Under the pieces are notes generated by a model. That model ran no database searches. It saw only the letters and a list, made by a program, of their open reading frames with translations, and was not told the DNA's origin. Position numbers and translations under genes: made by a program. A stretch of 64,000 bases of DNA. Origin: Deroplatys truncata (taxonomy: Eukaryota; Arthropoda; Insecta; Mantodea; Mantidae). This document shows positions 1 through 9,109 of the stretch, in pieces. The stretch is taken from NCBI GenBank assembly GCA_030765065.1, contig CM060975.1:259851816-259915815 (forward strand), in the 5' to 3' direction. Each line of letters begins with the position of its first letter. The first letter of the stretch is position 1.

Positions 1-76
1 AGCTCAGTCTCGTGTTATCGTATACGAATTCAACATCTACAGTATACATTGACTAGTTTATATATACTGCTTGAGC

Positions 77-649
77 ATGAACACTCACAAAGACGGTCAA
101 TTACAGTCAATTTACGAGAATCTTGATTTTTCGTATGTTTCCCAAGGGGGGAATAATCGCTTTGTTAAGTGCTGCATATGTAATAGAACTTTAAAGAACA
201 GGACAATTTCAAGGCTTAAACAACATAGGAGAAGATGCTGTAAAGCAATGACCAGCTGTGCATTGACTACAACACCCAAACGAGATCCTGAAATCTTCTC
301 AAGTCCCGAAGAGCGGGATTCAAGATGTACCGTACTTGGAACCAGTTCAAGCGACCCTGTAATAACGTCAAGAGCTACCACTGATGAAGCAATGACAGCA
401 GTTTCTTTGAATGAGCAAGCTCTGAATAAACACACCAATGAAAGCAAGCATACTAGTGTCAAATCACCTAGATTAGAAGATATATCCAAAGCGAATACAG
501 AGGAGATGCTATACCGCTACACCGATCCTAATGATTTGGTAAACATGCTAAGGGTACTCATGATGCTTCATACACCAGATAAAAATGACTTTTCCGATGC
601 GATTAACGACATTGTTCAGGATTTAAAGCTGGGTGGTTTTATAGCGTGA
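77..649 (+). CDS. Small zinc-knuckle ORF, probably mobile-element derived
   Basis: An uninterrupted 190-codon frame from ATG at 77 to TGA at 647-649. A TTG six bases upstream is in frame, but the ATG is the natural eukaryotic start. Residues 32-54 form a compact CxxC-x14-HxxxC module (C32, C35, H50, C54) with a basic LKQHRRRC helix, resembling a BED or C2HC zinc finger. The middle is Ser/Thr-rich and looks disordered. The last ~41 residues, from DPNDLV to GGFIA, form a likely amphipathic helical segment; I recall similar C-termini in uncharacterised mobile-element proteins of insects. No intron, TATA box or poly(A) signal is obvious. The role is unknown; DNA binding is an inference from the finger alone. 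It may be the first gene of the decayed element extending to about 2990, or an isolated exon of a gene continuing off the left edge. Confidence 0.5.
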   Translation: MNTHKDGQLQSIYENLDFSYVSQGGNNRFVKCCICNRTLKNRTISRLKQHRRRCCKAMTSCALTTTPKRDPEIFSSPEERDSRCTVLGTSSSDPVITSRATTDEAMTAVSLNEQALNKHTNESKHTSVKSPRLEDISKANTEEMLYRYTDPNDLVNMLRVLMMLHTPDKNDFSDAINDIVQDLKLGGFIA

Positions 650-2634
650 TTAGCATTTGCAAAACCATGAAAGAGTTAGAAAGATTCGTCATATTAGGAT
701 GCGAATGTCTTCTTTATTAGATCAGTGAATAATAATAATAAAAATGTCATTAAAATGTCCTTTCACTCTTGATTTTTCCAGTGATTGTTCTATAGGAACG
801 TTCTGTGGCCCTTCAGTGACAAAGTTATTCCATCTAATCAGCTGTCTGAATCTGATTTCCTAGTGAATATATTTAAGTTGAGCATCATGCGAATTTAGCG
901 CAGTATTGCATCAGTCTCCTTCCTCGATAGTAAAAGTGGACACTCCATCTACCAGTTTTCCCATCTGTTACGGCAGGATAACGTATTTCACAGGAACCTT
1001 CAAATCAAATTTTACCTGTTGTTCATAAAGATCCGCTTCATAGAGCAAACAGGGGAGCCTAACAGCAATATCATTGCCTTTAGAAACAAGGATATAAGCA
1101 TAATGCCTATAGTTTTTAGAAGAAGTCAACGACGTCGAGGATATAATAATGGAATGATTCGACGCACACATCATGCTCTGCCCTTGACGCCCATCAGGTT
1201 AACATCACGCAATCAGCAGTTCCTACAGTTTTTGGGCTTCAGAATCCTATAATCATGGGCATCTTCAATGTTATCGACACCGAGATTCGACGACAAGATC
1301 GCTAAGAAGAGGAACATGTGTTTTCACCATATAATACATCAGTTCTGGACTCTAACAACCAGTTTAGAATCCCTTGTCAAGTTGAACATTTATATACTTT
1401 ACATCGTCTCAGGGTGAAGAGAATGCTGTTGTTAAACCTGTGCTCAGCGAGTGGAGAAGGTTTGTGATTCGACTTTCTGATGGTGAGATCTCAAGACTGT
1501 TAAGCTGGATAAGACTCTGTTTCACCCATTTAGGACCACAGATCTGCATACTCAACCTGTTGTGTTACATGAATTTACCTGAATAGTGACACCACATCTA
1601 AAATGGAGAAGCCGTGATTTGTCATTTTTTGGTGCTCTGACTTAAGATCGAGTAATGCATCTAAAGAAGGTTCTCTTTTTGATCATTGTGATATAACTTA
1701 AACTAATCATTGTAATGATTTATTTTTCATTAGGAATACAAGGATTTTTAATGAATAAAAACACTATGTAAAAGCATACCTTAATTCTTTTATTGTTATT
1801 ATTTATCTTACATTTCCATCACTTTCTCGTCCGACTCATTGTTTCTGTATATGTCATTACACTTGTAACAGCAGGTTATGCAAATTTCCTTATTATTTAA
1901 ATGAAAGTCTTTTTATTTTCATAATTTGTATTCCAGCGTGGCAAACAGCCTTAATGCTGTTAATGTATACAGGGCTCAAGTCTTTTAGGATACAAATTTC
2001 ACCATTACTTAAAGTATTTTCACAGTCACTTAAATTATTGCTCACAATGCTTAATTTCAGTGAATATAGGGAGACTAGTTCGAGCTAACTCTCAGCAATG
2101 CATTGAATTGCATACAAAATGGACCCTATTTTTTCATTGTATACCCTGTAATGTTATATAAGGATCCTGTCTTAATGTGTTTCGGTGATGTAGATGTCTC
2201 AGCACCCGTTTCTTGCCGAAATGTTTCTTGTAGGTATTCTACCCTCCCATAGCGTCAGCATCCTTTGCATGCCAGCAGGCTATTCCTCTTCTTCTTCTTC
2301 CTCTTATTGCACACCCTGAAACATTGCACAATGAAAGTCTTAGAAAACTATCTTGGTCAAGTAAAGGCAACCTGGAAAGAATTACATTTTTTGTTATGAT
2401 ACATGTAAAATGAAGCATATGGCACATGTAAAAGAAGCACAATTATTTGTATAAACATTCGGATATTTAGAGTTATTTCAATGCGCTAGATATAATAAAC
2501 TCAAAGCATGTGATATTGTAATTTCGTTAATTTTTTATAAAATTCTATAATATGCATCTTTTGTATCTTTATATGTAATATCAATGAGTCAGTTGCTTTA
2601 TTTATGAATTTTTCATTGTGAAATGGGAGAACAT
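650..2634. other. Decayed non-coding stretch between two element-like ORFs
   Basis: Apart from the fragment at 1019-1252, only short degenerate frames are visible (for example a plus-strand run around 1470-1588). From 1690 to 2630 the DNA is AT-rich with no repeat or gene that I recognise. Confidence 0.4.
1019..1252 (+). pseudogene. C-terminal fragment of a basic protein, virus-like or mobile-element remnant
   Basis: A frame ending at TAA 1250-1252 whose last ~40 residues are strongly basic (RRSQRRRG, then IRRTHHALPL) and finish with LTSRNQQFLQFLGFRIL. That ending looks like a genuine protein terminus rather than a chance frame. From memory, comparable endings occur in uncharacterised proteins of arthropod virus-like or large DNA mobile elements; this is not verified. 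The reading is lost upstream, where in-frame stops near 895 and 1038 suggest decay, and a new short frame (MGIFNVIDTEIRRQDR) opens at once downstream at about 1256. The antisense frame over 968-1174 is also open. A fragment of a structural or nucleic-acid-binding gene is the most I can infer. Confidence 0.35.
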
Positions 2635-2988
2635 TCAATACTTAAGTTTGACACTTCTACGCACCTTCTTTGCATGTAGAAAAGACAATTTACATGTCTT
2701 AAATTTCCCCGTCTCTGTCATGCCATTATACTGTAGGTATACGCTCCCTGGTATTTCTGCAATCTCTTGATCGGTTAACGAATTATAGCGCTCTGGCAAG
2801 AACACTTGACAATCCTCCAGCGAAGATACGATCCTGGTACCATATCTTGTTTGAACTCTCTTTAAGGACTTTATCTCATAGTTAAGACCTATTTCGAGAT
2901 CTTGAACTCGGTGAGTCGGTAGGAAACTACGCTCTTCCACCATCTTGTTAAGTCTATCAGCTAAACAATCTGTAACAGACATTGTCAT
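2635..2988 (-). CDS. Hypothetical 117-aa protein, small beta-rich (OB-like) fold suspected
   Basis: A clean minus-strand frame with ATG at 2988-2986 and a second ATG two codons on. The composition is protein-like: an N-terminal helix (about residues 1-25), then a YEIKSLKRVQTRYGTRIV strand-like stretch, the short motif CQVFLPERY near residues 60-68, an acidic linker, and SVYLQYNG before a basic tail with many Lys/Arg (KKVRRSVKLKY). The alternation of hydrophobic residues around VFLPERY suggests a compact beta domain, perhaps nucleic-acid binding. From memory, proteins with this layout are scattered through arthropod assemblies beside mobile or virus-like genes. Intactness with no obvious host promoter makes a mobile origin or a recent capture plausible. 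Function unknown. Confidence 0.45.
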   Translation of the reverse strand: MTMSVTDCLADRLNKMVEERSFLPTHRVQDLEIGLNYEIKSLKRVQTRYGTRIVSSLEDCQVFLPERYNSLTDQEIAEIPGSVYLQYNGMTETGKFKTCKLSFLHAKKVRRSVKLKY

Positions 2989-3011
2989 GAATTATTATTT
3001 CACTACATTAT

Positions 3012-3600
3012 TCAAGTTGAAGAACTAGGGTGTGTATGTTTTGTAAGTAAGCCTATGAGGGTGTAGAGAAATAAAGAATAAGTACAGAAATCATGTGAAT
3101 GTTCATTGAAGATGAGCCAGCAGAGAACCAAAGAATGAGTAGAGGAAATCGTGTGCGAATGTATAGTGAAACAAAGAATGAGGGGGAAAATCGTATGAAT
3201 GTTTAAGTAAGAAGAATGTGTTGAGAAGATCATGTGAATGTCAATAGAGAAATGAGCTGAGAACGTCGTGTGAATGTTAACAAAGCATGAACCTGCAGGG
3301 GGACAAAGAATGAGTAGAGGAAATCATGTGAGTGTATAGTGAAACAAAGAATGAGGGTAAAGTCGTATGAATGTTTATGTAAGAAGAAGGTGTGGCGAAA
3401 ATCATGTGAATGTTAATGGAAGCAAAGAATGTGAAGAGAAAGTCATGTGAATGTTAACAGAGCATGAACCTGTAGGTGGAATAAAGAATGAGTAGAGGAA
3501 ATCATGTGAGTGTATAGTGAAACAAAGAATGAGGGGAAAGTCGTATGAATGTTTACAAAGAAGATGTAGAGAAAATCATGTGAACTGAAGAAGAGTATGC
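3012..3600. repeat. ~178-bp tandem array with ATGTGAATGT sub-repeats
   Basis: Three copies of a purine-rich unit are anchored by the phrase AAAGAATGAGTAGAGGAAAT at 3130, 3305 and 3483 (periods 175 and 178). Each unit contains three or four shorter sub-repeats ending in CATGTGAATGT or GTATGAATGT. The antisense frames here are low-complexity shadows. The GTAGAGGAAATCATGTGAGTG phrase resembles the 3' end of the REA repeat found elsewhere in the window. Confidence 0.85.
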
Positions 3601-3869
3601 AGTGAAATCCATGTGAATGTAAAGCACAGATTAGAACATATGATGCTCTTTGTAACGAATCGTCTTTCATGTACTGTAACGTTTAAATAAAATTAAATGT
3701 ATTGTAAAAGCCAACAGTGATTTTGTATAGTTATTTAAAACTCACCTTGCATTGCCCCGTTTTGATATGTGCTGAATGTGTAGACGGCCTGCAGCTCACG
3801 TTGCTTTTAAAGCTCTTTAAAACTTGAATGTAAAGTTAATAAGTACACAACAGTTCTAACATGGGACAG

Positions 3870-4100
3870 ATGTCTGTTTATATAGGGATCTAAACCCCCT
3901 CCAGGCGATGCCTGCACGTCATCATGGCTGTGATGCTTACACGTCACGTGATTATGGCAGCCAGTGGCATCATCTCTTGCTACGCATGCGCAGAGGCCCT
4001 CAGCACTTCTATCCTGCTTGTTTCACTTCCTCTCCCTCTCTCGCTCTCTCTCTCCCTCTCTCGCTCTCTCTCACACAGCTGCATGCAGTTAAAGCATCAA
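3870..4100 (+). promoter_or_regulatory. Possible TATA/NRF1-like promoter patch and CT-rich tract
   Basis: TTTATATAGGG near 3876 is followed by a patch with TCACGTGA (E-box palindrome, ~3934-3952) and ACGCATGCGCA (~3981-3991, NRF1-like), then a (CT)-rich run at 4021-4075. No convincing downstream gene exists; the overlapping plus-strand frames are low complexity. It may be an isolated piece of an LTR or of a lost promoter. Confidence 0.25.
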
Positions 4101-4790
4101 TCTAAGTGATGTATTCTAGAGTACAGAGGAAAATCAGTGAAGTCATTGAAAGATCGGGGTTCGAACTAGGGGCAACTGATTGAAAATTATATACAGCATT
4201 AATTGTTCATTGTATGAGCTATCAAACATGCTTTCGTCTACAGCTCTATCTCTGCTAGTTTCTGCGATAATTGAGATTTAAACTTAAGGATCGAACCCTG
4301 GACGTCAGGTACCCTAATATACACCGCAAGATATTATCTGATGACATAAACGTAATAGGTTTATTTGGTACCTTTGTCTTAATTATTTACTGTTATTAAA
4401 TTTATAAGTAAACTTCATTGAATCGGTATTCGAACTCAGAACGCCAAAAACAAAATTATTTATAATATTAGTTTGATGTGTTTAAAAGACCTGTATGCAG
4501 TTGCAACATTGATCTAAGTGATATATTCTAGAACACAGTGGAAAATTAAGGAAGTCACTGAAAGATCGGGATTCGGGGCTAGGGACACTGATTGGAAATT
4601 ATATAAAGCATTAATTGTTCATCGTAGGAACTAAAAATCGTGCTTTGGTCCGCACCTTAATCCCTGCTAGTTTCTGAGATAATTGAGATTTTAAAGTTAA
4701 GGATCGAACCCATGACACCCGGACTCTAATATACATGCACAAGAGCTAATGGCATAAAAGTAATAAAGTTTATTTTAATTAGTTTTGGAG
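4086..4790. repeat. Direct duplication of a ~400-bp unit
   Basis: The segment at 4086-4370 recurs, diverged, at 4490-4770. Both share GATCTAAGTGATRTATTCTAG-type, GAAAGATCGGGRTTCG, GCATTAATTGTTCAT and GCTAGTTTCTGMGATAATTG phrases in the same order. Each copy carries two antisense B-box-like motifs (TTCGAACTAGGGGC-type and GATCGAACCC-type). Confidence 0.75.
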
Positions 4791-4862
4791 TTATTAGAAG
4801 ACCGGTTTCGAGCAATCGTAAATGGAGCCTTGCATCCCGAGCTATAATTAGTTTTTATTGCA

Positions 4863-5275
4863 TCATTTTGTCTCTTTTCATTCAGGACATGCGCGTGAGT
4901 TGCTGTGTGCGTGTGTGGGTTGCTGCTGTTGGGTGTAAGTGAACAGGCATATGTGTTTGCACGTGTGTGTGTGTCCATGTATATGTATGCGTGAGTGTAA
5001 GAGCACTGGTGTATGTATGTGTACGCATGAGGTGCGTGAATGTGTGAGTGTAAGAGCACTGGTGTATGTATGTATACGCATGAGGTGCGTGAATGCGTGT
5101 GTGTACTGGTGTATGTGTGTGTGTGTCCTGTTGTATGTATGTACATGTGTGTGTGTGCTGGTGTATGTATGTGCGTGGGTGTGTGTGTGTGTGCTTGCAT
5201 GCGTGCACCAGTGTATGTTTGCTGATGCGTGTACAAGTGCTCGTGTATATGTGAACGCCTGAATGTGTACAAGTC
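4863..5275. repeat. Degenerate GT-rich microsatellite with an internal ~52-bp duplication
   Basis: Mostly TGTGTATG/GTGTGC runs. The phrase GTAAGAGCACTGGTGTATG recurs at about 4996 and 5049, each followed by ACGCATGAGGTGCGTGAATG. Open frames in both orientations are low-complexity artefacts. Confidence 0.85.
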
Positions 5276-5339
5276 GTGGAGAAAGAAAGAGATAGATAGA
5301 AAGAAAAAGAGAGGAGAAGAAGAAAGAATGTTGTCTAGG

Positions 5340-6265
5340 CTTCGGGATATCTAAGTATGCATCAGGGTTTAATATAAATAATTATAGTTGTTAAATGCAA
5401 TTTTAATCCGACCGCCCGCTGCTTCAATAACTTAATAGTTATTATAGCATTTCACAGGGTTGGATTCGAACTAGGGGCCTCTGGTTCCTAACAATACAGA
5501 TCGTTAAACATTGTAATGTTGTATAAATTAAATTATATTTGTTAAACACGTTTTAATCTGACCGCCCAATACTCACATAGTTTAATATTTATTAAGCATT
5601 AGAGTTTCGCAGATTCGATCTAGAACCCTCTGAACACCGTTTCATTAATTAAATTATATTTGTTAAATACATTTTAATCTAGCCGTGCATAGTTTAATAG
5701 TTATTGGGCATTAGAGTTTCGCAGATTCGATCTAGGACCCTCTGAACACCCTTTTTATTAATTATTGTAATGATATATAAAAATTAAATTATATTTGTTA
5801 AATACATTTTAATCTGACCTTACATAGTTTAATATTTATTAAGCATTAGAGTTTCGCTGCGTAAGATTCGAACTAGGGTCCTCTGAACGGTCTTTCATTA
5901 ATCAGGGTAATGATGTATAAAAAATTATATTTGATAAATATATTTTTAAATCTGACCTTGCATAGTTTAATATTTATTAAGCATTAGAGTTTCGTTGGGT
6001 AAGATTCGAGCTAGAACCCTCTGAACACCCTTTCATTAATTAGGGTAATGATATATAAAAAATTAAATTATAATTGATAAATACATTTTTTTAATCTGAC
6101 CTTGCATAGTTTAATAGTTATTACGCGTTAGAGTTTCACTTGGTAAGACTCGAGCTAGAATTCTCTGAACGCCTTTTTATTAATTAGGGTAATGATATAA
6201 TAATATCAATCATTAATTTCTCATTAGCAATAAACTTTTGATTACAGTAAGAATCGAACACCGAT
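5340..6265. repeat. ~140-bp satellite array with an antisense B-box-like core
   Basis: Seven units are recognised by a GATTCGAACTAGGG-like core at about 5463, 5612, 5724, 5865, 6003, 6148 and 6251 (spacings 149, 112, 141, 138, 145, 103). Around each core are the conserved phrases CATTAGAGTTTCGC upstream and CTCTGAAC downstream. The inter-core parts are very AT-rich and more variable. On the minus strand the core reads as a near-match to the Pol III B box. No full tRNA cloverleaf is evident. Confidence 0.8.
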
Positions 6266-6430
6266 CTATGGATATCACTCAGAGGTTTAATGCACGTAAT
6301 GAAATGTATATTAGATGCTTTTCGGAGTCGTTGGCTGAAACAGAATGCTTGTTAACTATGCTCGGATATATTCGTAGGAGGTCGTAAAACATCGGGGAGA
6401 ACTCCCTCAGGCAAAATCATGATGGCCGAC

Positions 6431-6970
6431 CTGACGTCACGCAGAGTTGGTAAACAAGTTTCTCTCTCTTTCACACAAACAAGGAGAGGACGAGTATAAA
6501 GCAGCCCTCGAATTCTTTTGTTAAACTAGCAGGTGGCCAAACAATGGGAACGCTGCAGGTGTCTTTCTAAACTAGCCTTGCACAGAACAATAGAAAGGCA
6601 CACACAATAGAATCTCTTACACAATGGAAAGGGTCAGGCTTTGTTATGGAGCAGGTGTCTTTCTAAAGTATGACGTCACGCAGAGTTGGTAAACAAGTTT
6701 CTCTCTCTTTCACACAAACAAGGACAGGACGAGTATAAAGCAACCCTCGAATTCTTTTGTTAAACTAGCAGGTGGCCAAACAATGGGAACGCTGCAGGTG
6801 TCTTTCTAAACTAGCCTTGCCAAGGACAATAGAATCTCTTACACAATGGAAAGGGTCAGGCTTTGTTATTGGGTTGCCAGGTGGTCTTTCTAAAGAATGC
6901 TTGCATCGGACAATAGAAAGGCACACACAATAGAATCTCTTACACAATGGAAAGGGTCAGGCTTTGTTAC
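6431..6970. repeat. 239-bp near-identical tandem duplication plus a partial third copy
   Basis: TGACGTCACGCAGAGTTGG begins at 6432 and again at 6671, and the units stay nearly identical through TATAAAGC, CCTCGAATTC, GCAGGTGGCCAAACAATGGG and the AGGTGTCTTTCTAAA end. A shorter third segment (CAATAGAAAGGCACACACAA through GGGTCAGGCTTTGTTA) repeats at about 6589 and 6909. Each main unit carries a CRE palindrome (TGACGTCA) about 70 bp upstream of GAGTATAAAGC. Confidence 0.85.
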
Positions 6971-7290
6971 AACCCTAATTCATCATGGGCTTTGTTCATT
7001 TTGACAGCTGAAGGGCAAGCATTGTTCTTTTGTTAAAAGCTAGTGGAACGAGTATGCCACGTGTTCGACACACACAATGGAAGTGGGGGCGGGTAACTGA
7101 CCAGGTGCAGAAGTGGCCGGATGTGGAATGGGTAGGAAAAACATCTCGCCTTTGTTACAGAACCTTAAATTTATGACCCCTTTGTTCGTTTTGACAGTTG
7201 ATTGACAGCCTTAATTACCTAACTGTCAAGCCTCCATTGTACTCAACATGATTTACGACCGCAGGTGCAGCTAAAACTACCAAGGCACAG

Positions 7291-7336
7291 CGGGGGGAGG
7301 GGGAGGGAGGAGGTGGGGGAGGGAGGAGGTGGGGGA
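7291..7336. other. G-rich tract, G-quadruplex candidate on the plus strand
   Basis: At least six runs of three or more G are separated by one to four bases, in an internally repeated GGGAGGAGGTGGGGGA pattern. The composition contrasts sharply with the AT-rich surroundings. Confidence 0.7.
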
Positions 7337-7385
7337 GCTCATTTGCATATGAATAGCCATGCATAAATTAACTGTTTCAGGACCG

Positions 7386-8286
7386 CTAAATCTACCCTAC
7401 TTACGTAGTAGAAAAAGTAACAATCTGATGTGATACATTCACATTACTTTCTCTACCTCTATCGTTTGTTAGTGGGTATATAAACTATTCCTAGTAAATA
7501 TCATTTTTCCATCTACTACATTTTAATCCAAGCAAGACTTTGCAGAAATAGCTACATTACACATTTTTATAGACAGAAAGGGAGCAGCGATAGTCAAATA
7601 TTTAAGAACTTGACACTATGCCTAAACTTCCATGCTGTTTTTATGCAATATCAAGAAACAACTATGTTGACAGGGATTTTTAAAAGAATGGCTAAGAAAT
7701 GAACAATTCGAACCTTTAACAACGGATACTTCAGAAATGGCTTATGCACAAAAAAAATGTATTTGAAATAAATTTTGTGTTTTAAAGAGATCTACATTTT
7801 TTGTGTAGTGCGTTTTCGTCTATCGCTTAACATTTACAAGTTATACAAGATTATATAAAATATCTTCCAAATGAAGTGGACTTCACAGGCTATTCCCAGA
7901 AGAATAAATATGTACATTTTATTTCTATATAAATATCTGTAATATACGGTATTTTAATCAAAACCGTTTGACCCATTTTTTAGAAAAAAAAATTCAAAAC
8001 AAATTCCATGTAAAGGGTAGTATGGGCTGGGGTGAGGTTCTTAAAAATCTTCGTGCCGCATCTTTCGAAGGTACTGAATCTAAATACCAAGTTTGGTACT
8101 CATCCGACTTTTAGTTTTTGAGTAATGCTTTCACAGACACATAGACACACACGCGGACGTTTCTATAAATGCGTTTTTGGATCTCAGGGGCCCTCAAAGC
8201 ATGTATTTCCGGCGAGGTCTCGGAATCGCATTTTTGGGTAGAATACATTACTTCCCCTACCTACTATAGTCGAGAAAATAAAAAAG
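7386..8286 (-). repeat. REA repeat, full-length copy plus abutting 5'-end fragment
   Basis: A full copy at 7409-8286 runs from the 3' terminus (AATCTGATGTG on this strand) to the 5' terminus (CTTCCCCTACCTACTATAG). Diagnostic internal phrases are TACCAAGTTTGGT, TCTACATTTTTTGTGTAG and GTTTTAAAGAGATCTAC. Immediately left (7386-7408) lies the 5' tip of another copy in the same orientation, so two units met head to tail. No coding capacity. Confidence 0.85.
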
Positions 8287-8677
8287 TAGATTTTGAGCGA
8301 GTGCGAACCATGATCTCCAGAAATAGTGGCAAAGGGGGACAGATGGAGGCTATTGAAAATAAATACATATATGGGAATATTTGTAAACTAAGCCGTTTTT
8401 CATCTGTCAGCACTTTAAATACATATGCCGCGTTACATATAAATACTTTTTATGATTACTACAAATTTAACTCACGATAAAGCAAACAACCACCACATCT
8501 TACATCAGTTATTACACAAAAAATACGAGAGTGATCCAGGAAGTAACGACCGTTTTAGCATTCTCGCTGCGCAGATCCTTGTCGGGCGTTTTTCCAAGGT
8601 CGTAAAACAAATTGTTATTGTACATTGTATGATTGTTCAAAATTAACTGCATGATATAAAATCCCGCCGACTCTGAA

Positions 8678-9082
8678 GTGAGAGGCATTCAATTTTTGAA
8701 TGCTGGTAACTTGAAACTCACAAAAAATTACCATCAACTAAACGAACTGTTTGGGGATGAACAAAGAAATGTGAAATGTGGTGTAGTGTTCAACAATGGA
8801 CGAACAAATGTGCTTGACGAAACTCGACCCGGATGCCCTTCACTCATCACAGATGATCTGAATAATCTTACACAAATTGTGTAAGACAGTCGTGAAATAT
8901 TAGCTACACGATGAGTTACAGATTTCTTTCCCAAACATTTCTCGTTCCTTGCTTGGTGAAACTGTGTCCGAAACTCTTAACTCAATAGACTGGAAACAGC
9001 CTTCTACAACTCGGGAATGCTAACGCTTATGGGCAGATGTGACAGATGCTTAAATAACGGAGGTGATTGCGTGGAGAAATAA
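8678..9082 (+). pseudogene. Mariner transposase remnant (N-terminal HTH part and C-terminal tail)
   Basis: The frame from 8678 reads IQFLNAGNLKLTKNYHQLNE, then VFNNGRTNVLDETRPGCPSL and ITDDLNNLTQIV. This matches the order of the mariner DNA-binding domain: first HTH, linker, then the GRPSLITDD-type linker region before the catalytic core. A stop at 8882 interrupts it; the reading then continues as SREILAT, a stop, and NISRSLLGETVSETLN (second HTH). No D,D34D catalytic residues remain. The only later coding trace is the GGDCVEK end. Non-functional; it could only be moved by transposase supplied elsewhere. Confidence 0.8.
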
Positions 9083-9109
9083 AGTAAGCTTCAATTTTGT
9101 AAGTGACAT

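Noticed and set aside
968..1174. Minus-strand 68-codon frame opposite the basic C-terminal fragment
   Set aside because: It looks protein-like at its end, but the plus-strand reading has the better terminus; both cannot be favoured without homology searches.
4775..5272. 165-codon His/Thr-rich minus frame
   Set aside because: Translation of a GT/CA-rich microsatellite.
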